A DNA stretch of 64,000 nt from Aridibacter sp965216195 (GTDB taxonomy: Bacteria > Acidobacteriota > Blastocatellia > Pyrinomonadales > Pyrinomonadaceae), in contig OZ244151.1 of NCBI GenBank assembly GCA_965216195.1, forward strand, positions 3,286,001 to 3,350,000. The letters run 5' to 3'. The notes beneath the pieces are model-generated. The model saw only the letters and a program-made list of their open reading frames with translations, was not told the origin of the DNA and searched no databases. Position numbers and translations under genes: made by a program. Below are positions 51,845 through 59,401 of the stretch, piece by piece. The number at the start of each line of letters is the position of its first letter. Position 1 is the stretch's first letter.

Positions 51845-52972
51845 ATGTCTCTGAAAAAGATCTTCACGGCGCTAATCGTCGGACTAGTAGTTGCAGCCGC
51901 ATCCTGTAAACAAAACGCTACCTCTTCAACATTCACAATTAGCGGCCACATCAAGAACCCAAAAGAAGGAAAGATAATTCTTACTCAAGAAGAGGATATC
52001 AACGGCAAAAAGAAAAAGTTTATAAAGGAAATAGAAGTCGGCGATGATGGAAAATTTTCTGTAGATTTTGATTTGGAGCCGCACATCTACACAATCGATT
52101 TCTATGACGATAAAAAGATTACGCTCGCAGTTAATCGCGGGCAAAGGATAGAAATTCAGGGCGATGCAAATGATTTAGAAAATTTAAGAATTACAGGTTC
52201 CGAAGACACGAAAAAGCTTCAGGAATATGAAAGTTTTCGAAAAGAATCGCTTCAGCGGCTCGTGAAATCGGTTAGAGAAAAGCTGAAAGATTCCGGAAAG
52301 ACAAATGATCCAAGTTCGGAAGAAGCGGGGCGCGCCGAGGTCGAAAATTACGAAAAGCACAAAGACGAGTTGAACGATTTTGTGAAAACCAAAATGGGTA
52401 ATTCAATTGCAGTTTATGCAACGACGCTTCGTTGGGACGGCGACAAAAATATCCCGCTTTTTGAATCAATTGCCGAAGCCTTTTCTAAGAAACACGGCGA
52501 CATCGAAATCGCCAAACGTGTCAACGAAAAGGTTGCGCTTTTGAAAGCGACTAGCGTTGGTGGCGAAGCTGCTTCGATTGAATCCAGGGATAGAGATGGA
52601 AAGGCCGTGAAGTTAATGCCCGCGAAGGCAAAGATTACTCTAGTAGATTTTTGGGCAAGTTGGTGCGGCCCTTGCCGTAGGGAAAGCAAAACACTTGGTG
52701 CACTCTACGAAAAATTCAAATCCAGGGGGTTTGAAATTTACGGAGTTTCCTTAGACGATGACCGCGAAAAGTGGCAACGCGCAATTGAGCAAGACGAGCG
52801 CACCTGGACAAACGTTTCTTCTCTCAAGGGTTTCGAAACTTCAGCAGCATTTGATTACGCCGTTACCTCACTTCCGGCAAAATTCTTTATTGATTCCGAT
52901 GGAAAGATCGTAGCCAAAAACTTAAGCGGCAAAGACCTCGAAGAGAAACTGGAAGCCTTACTTGCTGAATAA
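51845..52972 (+). CDS. DUF4369-TlpA thiol-disulfide oxidoreductase lipoprotein
   Basis: The 375-residue protein has a lipoprotein signal (LIVGLVVAAASC), an N-terminal DUF4369-type beta-sandwich (TFTISGHIKNPKEGKIILTQEE), a charged helical linker, and a C-terminal TlpA-like thioredoxin domain with WASWCGPCRRES and cis-Pro region TSLPAKFFIDSDGKI. It should reduce or shuffle disulfides on the periplasmic side. This DUF4369-TlpA arrangement is common in Bacteroidota and also in Acidobacteriota. No Shine-Dalgarno is seen. Confidence 0.88.
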   Translation: MSLKKIFTALIVGLVVAAASCKQNATSSTFTISGHIKNPKEGKIILTQEEDINGKKKKFIKEIEVGDDGKFSVDFDLEPHIYTIDFYDDKKITLAVNRGQRIEIQGDANDLENLRITGSEDTKKLQEYESFRKESLQRLVKSVREKLKDSGKTNDPSSEEAGRAEVENYEKHKDELNDFVKTKMGNSIAVYATTLRWDGDKNIPLFESIAEAFSKKHGDIEIAKRVNEKVALLKATSVGGEAASIESRDRDGKAVKLMPAKAKITLVDFWASWCGPCRRESKTLGALYEKFKSRGFEIYGVSLDDDREKWQRAIEQDERTWTNVSSLKGFETSAAFDYAVTSLPAKFFIDSDGKIVAKNLSGKDLEEKLEALLAE

Positions 52973-53081
52973 CTTATTTACTCCGTGTTTCGCGCCCCGT
53001 ATATTCCGAAATCAGGCCCATCCGTGATAGTCTTCGCTAAATCTTCCAATATTATTCAAATTTTCGTTTAGGAGGCTTGTC

Positions 53082-54143
53082 TTGAAAAAGATTTCCAGAA
53101 GGCGTTTTTTTAATCGGAGTATAGGACTGGGCACGGGTGCGTATTTGCTCGGAAATGTGAAAAGTGTTCGGGCTCAGACGAAAACTTCAATTCCCGTAAT
53201 CGTTACCGATCACACAAACCAAACCGGCCAAAATGCGGTAAAAGCAGGTTTTGAGATTCTTTCAAAAGGCGGTCTGGCAATGGACGCCGTTGAGAAGGGA
53301 ACGAATATCATCGAGGTTGATCCAAAAGATCCTTCGGTAGGCTACGGCGGATTGCCAAATGAAGACGGTATCGTGCAGCTCGATTCATCCGTTATGGACG
53401 GCAAAACATATAACGCCGGATCGGTTGCGTGCCTTGAAGGAATCAAAACTCCGAGCTCGGTAGCGCGGATTGTAATGGAGAAAACCGATCACGTGATGCT
53501 GGTCGGCCGCGGTGCACTTAAGTTTGCGAAGAAGTTTGGCTTTAAAGAAGAGGATTTGATGACCGATCTCTCACGACGTCTTTATCTGCGTTGGCGTGAG
53601 CGCCTAAATCCAAAAGACGATTGGGGTCCGCCCGATCACCTGCGAAAACCAAAAGGCGTCGCATACAATTTATACGAAGGAATTGAGCATTACCACGGTA
53701 CGACGAACGTCTTGGCGGTTGATTCAAATGGTGATATTGCAGGGATTACGAGCACAAGCGGTTTGGCATGGAAGATTCCCGGACGCATCGGTGATTCGCC
53801 AATTATCGGTGCGGGACTTTATGTAGACAATGATGTTGGCGCTGCGGGTGCGACGGGAAGAGGCGAAGATGTGATTAAATCCTGTGCCTCTTTTTTTATC
53901 GTTCATCAGATGCGGCACGGACGAACGCCGCAACAGGCTTGCGAAGACGCGCTTCAATTGATTGTAGATAAATACAAAAAGGTAAACCCAAACTTTTTCC
54001 CGAGCGAAAAATTTGTTGCGCTTAATAAAAACGGCGATTATGGCTGCGCTTCGATGAAAGGTAAAAACCGACCGAAGATGTCAGTTATGAACGCTGAGGG
54101 GTTAAATATCCGAACCGGAAGTGTTTTTATAAAACCGAGCTAA
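53082..54143 (+). CDS. N4-glucosaminyl-asparaginase-like Ntn hydrolase, Tat-exported
   Basis: The TTG start at 53082 is chosen because a perfect aggagg lies seven bases upstream. The N-terminus SRRRFFNRS plus hydrophobic GTGAYLLG is a twin-arginine signal. The body matches asparaginase-2/glycosylasparaginase: GLAMDAVEKGTNIIEVDP, VGYGGLPNEDG, the predicted autocleavage Thr207 in HYHGTTNVLAVD, and GRIGDSPIIGAGLYVDND. It should hydrolyse the GlcNAc-Asn bond or Asn-type amides outside the cytoplasm. Length (353) is typical. Confidence 0.9.
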   Translation: MKKISRRRFFNRSIGLGTGAYLLGNVKSVRAQTKTSIPVIVTDHTNQTGQNAVKAGFEILSKGGLAMDAVEKGTNIIEVDPKDPSVGYGGLPNEDGIVQLDSSVMDGKTYNAGSVACLEGIKTPSSVARIVMEKTDHVMLVGRGALKFAKKFGFKEEDLMTDLSRRLYLRWRERLNPKDDWGPPDHLRKPKGVAYNLYEGIEHYHGTTNVLAVDSNGDIAGITSTSGLAWKIPGRIGDSPIIGAGLYVDNDVGAAGATGRGEDVIKSCASFFIVHQMRHGRTPQQACEDALQLIVDKYKKVNPNFFPSEKFVALNKNGDYGCASMKGKNRPKMSVMNAEGLNIRTGSVFIKPS

Positions 54144-54181
54144 CAAGAAAGAAGTGCGACTCAGAATTCTTGTTATTCCTA

Positions 54182-54269
54182 TAGCCACGTGCTTCAGCGC
54201 GTGGGCGGATGCGGTGTGAATATCGAGTCCTGAAAGGGCGGCAGAAAATATGTCGCCCTTTCAGGGCTC
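54182..54269. repeat. Two adjacent REP-like hairpins
   Basis: ccacgtgc-ttca-gcgcgtgg (54185-54204) is the reverse complement of the palindrome at 18609-18627. gagtcctgaaagggcg (54225-54240) is inverted at 54254-54269 (cgccctttcagggctc). A third weaker stem, acccag/ctgggt, follows near 54290-54312. They lie between the asparaginase gene and the convergent primase-HAD gene. Confidence 0.6.
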
Positions 54270-54367
54270 AAACACTATTTCTCTTTTTTACCCAGCCGTA
54301 AACAACTGGGTTATTATCGTTCGTCCGTTAGGCAGATGTCGAAATATCTTTTCAAACGCAATATCTA

Positions 54368-55567
54368 TTAGCTTTTATCTTTTTTTTTCTTGCGTAATAG
54401 GTATTCAATGCGATCAATTGTTTCTTCATAAGCGCCTTCATTTTTGAGAGGTTTGCAGTTGATCGCGTGGTCGTCTATGTAGGCGTAGGCGAGAGGTTTC
54501 CCGACGCCATCAAAAACCTCGAGATAATTAAATTTGTGCTCATCAAGCCATTCACCGATTAAATTTTTCAGACGGTAAACGTCATCTTCGGATTCGATCC
54601 TCTCGTTTGAAAAACGCGCGGTATAAACAATCACGTCAAAGTATTCGTTGAGTTGATCGACAAACGCTTTTGCGCCAGGAATCGGATCGCCAAAATGATC
54701 TACTCCCTTAAACCCATCGTATTTTGCGAGCACTCCGTCTAGATCGACACAAATTGTACGGCGTTGATCAGGCTCTTGTTTCTTTCGCCTTTTCTTCGGT
54801 TTTGGTCTCGATTTCGGAAGCGGCATCGGACGAAGGCTCAACATGTAGTCGATCGCGTCGATACCTTCGAGCCACTTCCCTTCTCCATCTTCATCCGACC
54901 AAATCTTTGTGAAATGCATATGAGTATGATGTCGACCCGGAAGCCGTAACCATTTACCAAGACCGTCGAGCTTTTCAGAACTCGGAAAATATTCAGGTTT
55001 CCGCGAAAGTCCTATCTCGCGGTAGTCGCCAAAGGTTTCTGTCATATACGCGAAAACCTCTTTTAGCGGATAGTCGTCGTCGAGCAAAACCCATAGGTGA
55101 AAACTTCCCATTCCGTTTGTGTCCATTATCACAGGATCAAGCATCTGTTTGCGCAGGATTTTGTGCCAATGGAGCATCGCGTCGAAATTTAGATCGGCTA
55201 AATAGCTAGTCTCCTGCTTTTCGTGAACGTCTACATCAATCGCAAACCAACGCGACGTTTCTTCCGCCGATGTGCAATGGAGTCCGATCAGATCGTTTGG
55301 CTTTTTTCCTTTGAAATGACGCGTGAGTTTATTGTGTGTGACGTGATCTCCTTTACCGCGCAGGTCTACTACCGGTAGTGTGACAGCACCTATTTTCTGT
55401 CCGATGCCATCTGTTTTAAGCGAGTATTGACCCCAAACATCAAAACGGTTTACCAAGTGTTTGATACCCCAGGTGGCCAAACGCTCGGCATTTTCCTCCC
55501 ACTCCTTAGCTATCCATTTGAGATGTGGATCTTCGAGAATCGGATCAACTGTCGGAACTTTTGGCAT
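54368..55567 (-). CDS. AEP primase-like domain fused to HAD phosphatase
   Basis: The 399-residue protein has two domains. Residues ~1-245 fit an archaeo-eukaryotic-primase (AEP) domain of the LigD-Pol/TOTE-primase type. FAIDVDVH supplies the metal Asp pair 111/113. NGMGSFHLWV supplies motif II with His157. EYFPSSEKLDGLGKWLRLPGRHH is the conserved late block. A basic linker (250-270) leads to a HAD domain (271-399) with ICVDLDGVL (Asp275 and Asp277), VIVYTARFS (Thr316) and IDDHAINC (Asp365/366). It could synthesise nucleotides at ends and dephosphorylate 3' or 5' termini. It lies downstream of the DNA ligase gene on the same strand. The fusion is unusual to me. Confidence 0.72.
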   Translation of the reverse strand: MPKVPTVDPILEDPHLKWIAKEWEENAERLATWGIKHLVNRFDVWGQYSLKTDGIGQKIGAVTLPVVDLRGKGDHVTHNKLTRHFKGKKPNDLIGLHCTSAEETSRWFAIDVDVHEKQETSYLADLNFDAMLHWHKILRKQMLDPVIMDTNGMGSFHLWVLLDDDYPLKEVFAYMTETFGDYREIGLSRKPEYFPSSEKLDGLGKWLRLPGRHHTHMHFTKIWSDEDGEGKWLEGIDAIDYMLSLRPMPLPKSRPKPKKRRKKQEPDQRRTICVDLDGVLAKYDGFKGVDHFGDPIPGAKAFVDQLNEYFDVIVYTARFSNERIESEDDVYRLKNLIGEWLDEHKFNYLEVFDGVGKPLAYAYIDDHAINCKPLKNEGAYEETIDRIEYLLRKKKKDKS

Positions 55568-55669
55568 TTCGGTATTTTAGCAAAACGACCGATTCGTGTA
55601 GATTCGCGGTCGTGTTGGTACCCTAAGCGTTAGCGCGGGCTCTCTACATCTAAAAACTCGCAAGTTCGA

Positions 55670-55703
55670 CGGGAGCCCTCCATAACCGTCGGGCTACGGA
55701 CAC
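55670..55703. repeat. Dispersed repeat, family B (copy 2)
   Basis: This unit matches 48373-48406 (cgggagccctc ... gggctacggacac). It is followed by a stretch resembling an arm of repeat family A (gcggtcgtgtttctgcc, 55707-55723) and a period-7 attacca tract (55741-55769). The gap between the primase and ligase genes is therefore entirely repeat-derived. Confidence 0.55.
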
Positions 55704-55775
55704 TTTGCGGTCGTGTTTCTGCCGTTCATTGGTCAGTCACCTATTACCAATTACGAATTACCTATTACAACGTTT

Positions 55776-57233
55776 TTACACCCGCTCCCAGCCCTGTTTA
55801 TTCGCGTTCTTAAAAACCTCTTTGTACTTAACCTCCGCCTCGGGTTTTGTGTTTGCGGGATATAGCTCAGTATTCAAAGGCTCTTTTCGGCCTGTGCTGA
55901 AATCGGTGTAATAGACAATATAAGCCGGATATTCTTTTGTGATCTCTTTGTTTGTCTTCCACAAAAGTAGTTTGCGAACCATCATCTTGCTGCCGATCGT
56001 TTTTGTTAAAACCTCGCGCCGTAAAACCTCAGACTGCGGAAGCTCCAAATCCGCAACCTTTTTCCCTATGTCCGGAATATCGACCAACGATGAAACCTGC
56101 TTCACCGAAGTCTCGGTTTTGCTTACAGATTTATCTTCCCGCAAACGCTTAAACTGCGGTGAGATAATACTCACAAGGGGCATACGCCTTACCGCCGAAT
56201 ATTTTTGCTCGCCCTCATTCCAAGCCAAAACCATACGGTTTATCTGTCCGCCGCGGCTGTTTTCCGAGATCATATCGAGGCATTTCATTTCTACCACCAA
56301 TTCGGGCACAACCATTTCATAGGCGAGGTGCGAAGAATTTACCTCGATATAATCCGAGGCAACAACGCGTTTTTTGAGCTTTTTGAATAGTCCGGTTCGA
56401 TCATCGTCCGAAAAACCACCGCCGATTTTTGCCATTGTGTGATAGGTGCCGTCCTTTCTTACCAGCCCGACGAAGATGTCGTGAAGTAAGCCGCGACGCT
56501 CGCCGGGTGAATCGCTAAACCCCAAAACGGCGACATCAATCGTGTGAGAGGGTTTGATCTTAAACCAACCCGTCTGCTCGTTTCTTACAACGACCCCTTC
56601 CGAGCCGCCCTCCGTCACCCATTTTTCGACTGCCGATTTTATATCCTTTCGATTGTCGGTAGTTTCATACTCAACGGGACCAACCAGATTTCCGTCCTGA
56701 ATTAGATCGTCAAGTGTGTTGAGTGTTTTGACACTTTCGGTGAATTCATCGCCGTTTAGCTCAAGTATGTCGAAAACCGAAATTTGTAATTTGTTTAAAT
56801 CTTGCGGAGATTTGGGATTCCGTGCGATTCGAATCACATCGTGAATTCGCTCGCGTTTGTCAGTTTTTAAGTGAAGTTCCGCTGCCAAACAAGCGCTTTT
56901 TATTTTTGCATCCTTAAGATGCTTTGTTAGCTCCGCAAACGCAGGAAGCCCTGCCCGCATTGTTCCGCCCGGATTTACAGAGATCGTTTCTTTGCCGTCA
57001 AAAAAGAGCATCGAGAATTCGCCGTCCATCTTTCGGGTTACGGCGTAACCCTCCATATTTGGTATCTTTTCGTCGATGTACGAAGGCTCGATCGGATACA
57101 TCAAACCTGAAATGCGGCGTTTATAATCCTGAGCTTTTGCGTGAAGCGTTGGGTCTTCAAGCGTCGTTGCGGGACCGGTAAAATACTTGCCCTGCTTTTT
57201 GTTAAGCTTATTCTTGTCGTATTTGAGGTTCAT
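55776..57233 (-). CDS. ATP-dependent DNA ligase
   Basis: This 485-residue nucleotidyltransferase has ligase motif I TRKMDG (adenylated Lys68), motif III around AAELHLK (Glu119), motif IIIa SVFDILELNG, motif IV SEGVVVR (211-217) and motif V WFKIKP (223-228). An OB domain follows with AVLGFSDSPGERRG and GGGFSDDDR. The last ~110 residues (from about 375) are extra and unrecognised (SLVDIPDIGKKVADLELP, MMVRKLLLWKTNKE). It seals DNA nicks with ATP. This is not the replicative NAD-dependent LigA, so it is a repair or specialised ligase. Its neighbours are the primase-HAD fusion and two unknown proteins. No polymerase or phosphoesterase domain is attached, unlike LigD. Confidence 0.88.
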   Translation of the reverse strand: MNLKYDKNKLNKKQGKYFTGPATTLEDPTLHAKAQDYKRRISGLMYPIEPSYIDEKIPNMEGYAVTRKMDGEFSMLFFDGKETISVNPGGTMRAGLPAFAELTKHLKDAKIKSACLAAELHLKTDKRERIHDVIRIARNPKSPQDLNKLQISVFDILELNGDEFTESVKTLNTLDDLIQDGNLVGPVEYETTDNRKDIKSAVEKWVTEGGSEGVVVRNEQTGWFKIKPSHTIDVAVLGFSDSPGERRGLLHDIFVGLVRKDGTYHTMAKIGGGFSDDDRTGLFKKLKKRVVASDYIEVNSSHLAYEMVVPELVVEMKCLDMISENSRGGQINRMVLAWNEGEQKYSAVRRMPLVSIISPQFKRLREDKSVSKTETSVKQVSSLVDIPDIGKKVADLELPQSEVLRREVLTKTIGSKMMVRKLLLWKTNKEITKEYPAYIVYYTDFSTGRKEPLNTELYPANTKPEAEVKYKEVFKNANKQGWERV

Positions 57234-57236
57234 TCA

Positions 57237-57268
57237 GTTCGTAATTCGCTATACGTAATTCGTTTGGT
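57237..57268. repeat. Period-7 repeat upstream of ligase
   Basis: Read on the minus strand, units acgaatt, acgtata, gcgaatt, acgaact form a 7-base-period tract directly before the ligase start. A related tract (cttacca, tttgcca, tttaccg) lies at 57450-57470. The 240-bp gap between ligase and the 244-aa gene has nothing else recognisable. Confidence 0.5.
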
Positions 57269-57473
57269 GATTAAGCACTCCAGAAAAATTGCGGCAACGT
57301 TCAAGAGAATCGCCTTCGGAGGCTGGATTGCTTTTTCCTAAACCATCAGGAAGACCGATCGCTCATGTCCCCGCTTGGTGAATAAACAACTCTTGTAAAC
57401 CGACATCAAACGGATCGCTAATGGTCCCCGTACTAACCGCATCATTTCACTTACCATTTGCCATTTACCGTTT

Positions 57474-58208
57474 TTATTCCTCGTCCTCCGGCACCTTAAG
57501 TTCCATATTTGAAAGATGCAGCAAGAGAACATAACTTTCGTCCTTAATCCTGCCCTCTAAAAAACCGCGAAACGGTTTTCCGCCGCGCTGAAAAACAAGC
57601 GGCTCATTCCCTTTCGCACCAGCTCCCACAAGCATCAACGCATTTTTCTCGTGGAGTTCGCTGGCAATTTCGTAAAGAAAATCCCACGTCAAACCATTTG
57701 TATGAAGGATCTGTTTTGTCGAGGTAAATACAAATTTCCGGATCGCATCTTCCTTAGGAATCATTACGCCTGACCAGGGAACGGGAACATCTGTGTTCGT
57801 GTTTTGGAGCTTAACCTCACGTGTACGGCGTTCTTTCTCCGAACCGTCAGGGTTTTTAACGACCTCTTCTTCTTTTACGTGAAACACGATCTTATTGTTG
57901 TGAGAATAAACGCGGCTTGTTTCCGTCAGATACTTTCCAAATTTTTCGATATCGATTTCCGGATCACTCGAAATAATCGCTTCGGCGAGCTTATCGAGAG
58001 TTGTATTTTCGAGAAGACTTGCAGATGAAAGTTCGAGGGTCGATTTTAGAAAACGTACATTTTCTGTCAGCTTCCCGGATTCATCGATATATTTAACTTC
58101 GCGTTTTTGGCGGACGCTCTCTACCGAAACCTGAGCATCGCGTTTCTTCTTATTCGCTAAATTGATCGGCATCAAAATAGAATCAGGTAGGCGAGGTGTG
58201 ATTGTCAA
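57474..58208 (-). CDS. Unknown protein next to DNA ligase
   Basis: I do not recognise this protein. The longest frame starts at a TTG (58208); an ATG at 58172 (MPINLANKKKRDAQ) is a likelier start, giving 232 residues. The N-terminal 50 residues are very basic. Charged helices follow (LDKLAEAIISSDPEIDIEKFGKYL). The C-terminal half has SGVMIPKEDAIRKFVFTSTKQIL, WDFLYEIASELHEKNALMLVG, then a strand-rich ending (LVFQRGGKPFRGFLEGRIKDESYVLLLHLSNMEL). The product is probably cytoplasmic. It is co-directional with ligase and primase-HAD genes and divergent from the 204-aa gene, so a nucleic-acid role in the same module is plausible. Confidence 0.55.
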   Translation of the reverse strand: MTITPRLPDSILMPINLANKKKRDAQVSVESVRQKREVKYIDESGKLTENVRFLKSTLELSSASLLENTTLDKLAEAIISSDPEIDIEKFGKYLTETSRVYSHNNKIVFHVKEEEVVKNPDGSEKERRTREVKLQNTNTDVPVPWSGVMIPKEDAIRKFVFTSTKQILHTNGLTWDFLYEIASELHEKNALMLVGAGAKGNEPLVFQRGGKPFRGFLEGRIKDESYVLLLHLSNMELKVPEDEE

Positions 58209-58240
58209 GAGTTTGTTTGGAATTTGGTTTTAAAATGGCG

Positions 58241-58276
58241 AAAAGGAATAGATCGCCCTCCGATGCTATTCCTTTT
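58241..58276. promoter_or_regulatory. Strong hairpin/operator in the divergent promoter region
   Basis: aaaaggaatag (58241-58251) is perfectly inverted at 58266-58276, and atcg/cgat extend the stem inward around ccctc. It lies between the divergent start codons at 58172/58208 and 58394 and may be a shared operator or an attenuating structure. Confidence 0.45.
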
Positions 58277-58393
58277 CTGGTGTTCAGCCTTTTGCCTATC
58301 CGAACAACCTAACTACTTATATAGGTTCATTTTTGCGCAAGTTCCAATTTTAAAGTTTCGGATGGGTGCCTGAAGGGTTATTATATTTGACAC

Positions 58394-59008
58394 ATGGCAC
58401 GAAAACTCGCGTTTACAGTTCCAAAGCTAAAAGAGGATTTTACGGTCGAGCTAACTAAGGTTGACCGAAAAAAAATCTATGGAGACACGGAAATCGAAGC
58501 CTTCGATGAAGATGGAAATAAATGCGAGATCGTTTCAATTGCAAACGACGGGCAAACGCTTTTCGGTAAGGGTGGGATCGCTTTTGCTGTTCGCAACCAA
58601 GATGGCGAGTTTGTAAAAAAGTCCGAACTCATTCCGATAACTGAAGATGGCGAAGCAATTGACGAAGTGGAATCTTCGTTTTTAAAACCTATCGAAGTAG
58701 TGGAAAAAGCTACGGTCGAGGAATACCTTTCCCACCAGGTGAAATCAGTCTATCATCTTCACGATGTCGAAAATTTTGACGCTCTAAAGAAGCTTCTTAA
58801 AGACGGAGACATTTACAAATTCGCTTTCAGCTACCGAAAGGGAATTATTGTAGATACGGCTTTCCTGCTGACAAATGAAGAAGGAACACCCTTTATGATT
58901 ATCACAACACCTTCTGATTTCGAATATCTTGGATTTAAGGATAGTTCGCCGCTTGATGAAGAACCGGATTTTGAAGAAGAATCTCTATTAGACTTCGGTT
59001 CGCTTTAA
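58394..59008 (+). CDS. Unknown acidic protein divergent from ligase cluster
   Basis: This 204-residue protein is not recognised with confidence. It has no signal peptide. The first ~75 residues are strand-rich (KIYGDTEIEAFDEDGNKCEIV, GIAFAVRNQDGEFVKKSELIPI), then come IEVVEKATVEEYLSHQVKSVYHLH, FDALKKLLKDGDIYKFAFSYRKG, and a very acidic tail (DEEPDFEEESLLDF). The order of short pieces loosely recalls the beta-barrel part of bacterial Ku (an EEL-like strand, an IxIxxFV-like strand, a YxL strand, an Arg-bearing strand). That is a visual impression only. The TATATT-rich stretch just before the ATG suggests a very short leader. Confidence 0.5.
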   Translation: MARKLAFTVPKLKEDFTVELTKVDRKKIYGDTEIEAFDEDGNKCEIVSIANDGQTLFGKGGIAFAVRNQDGEFVKKSELIPITEDGEAIDEVESSFLKPIEVVEKATVEEYLSHQVKSVYHLHDVENFDALKKLLKDGDIYKFAFSYRKGIIVDTAFLLTNEEGTPFMIITTPSDFEYLGFKDSSPLDEEPDFEEESLLDFGSL

Positions 59009-59160
59009 AAGCTAATCTGCTGACTGATTTTATCCAATTCTAACCTTAAAAATCTCTCCCTTTTGCAAAAAACTCTTACTCAATCGTCACCTATATGAAA
59101 TATTTTTCGGTTTTTTGTCATATATAAGTATAGAGATTAAGCTCACGTCTCGCTTTACTT

Positions 59161-59232
59161 TATAATGGGTCCAAAGTATTGTGAGATTGAGAGACACACT
59201 AGTAGCTCAACTGGTGTGTCTTCTCTTTTTTC
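59161..59232 (+). ncRNA. Possible ~60-nt transcript with its own promoter and terminator
   Basis: A perfect TATAAT (59161-59166, weak -35) is followed after about 25 bases by a strong terminator hairpin: agacacactag (59192-59202) pairs with ctggtgtgtct (59211-59221), with one G-U, then a T-rich run. No ORF fits between. It may be a small RNA, or only the terminator of the 204-aa gene 180 bases upstream. The rest of 59009-59401 shows no gene. Confidence 0.35.
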
Positions 59233-59346
59233 CGGCAAACAACAGGCAGTTTTTTTTAGTTAGCGGGGCCTATTCGACAACACCTGACGATTAATTCGCC
59301 CCCTTCTTCAACCATACGAGATTCCGGCTCGATTTGGGTTCTCTTT

Positions 59347-59379
59347 AAAACAAAAAAGCGGCAGCCGAAGCAACCGCTT
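59347..59379 (-). terminator. Rho-independent terminator of the DUF4440 lipoprotein gene
   Basis: On the minus strand aagcggttgc, loop ttcg, gctgccgctt forms a 10-bp stem with one mismatch, followed by ttttgtttt. It begins 22 bases after the stop codon. Confidence 0.8.
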
Positions 59380-59401
59380 AAGTTAAAAATTATCGCATGG
59401 A

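Noticed and set aside
57474..58208. Identification as a bacterial Ku protein
   Set aside because: Size and context fit, but the canonical Ku N-terminus and its conserved strand motifs are not visible; it is left as unknown.
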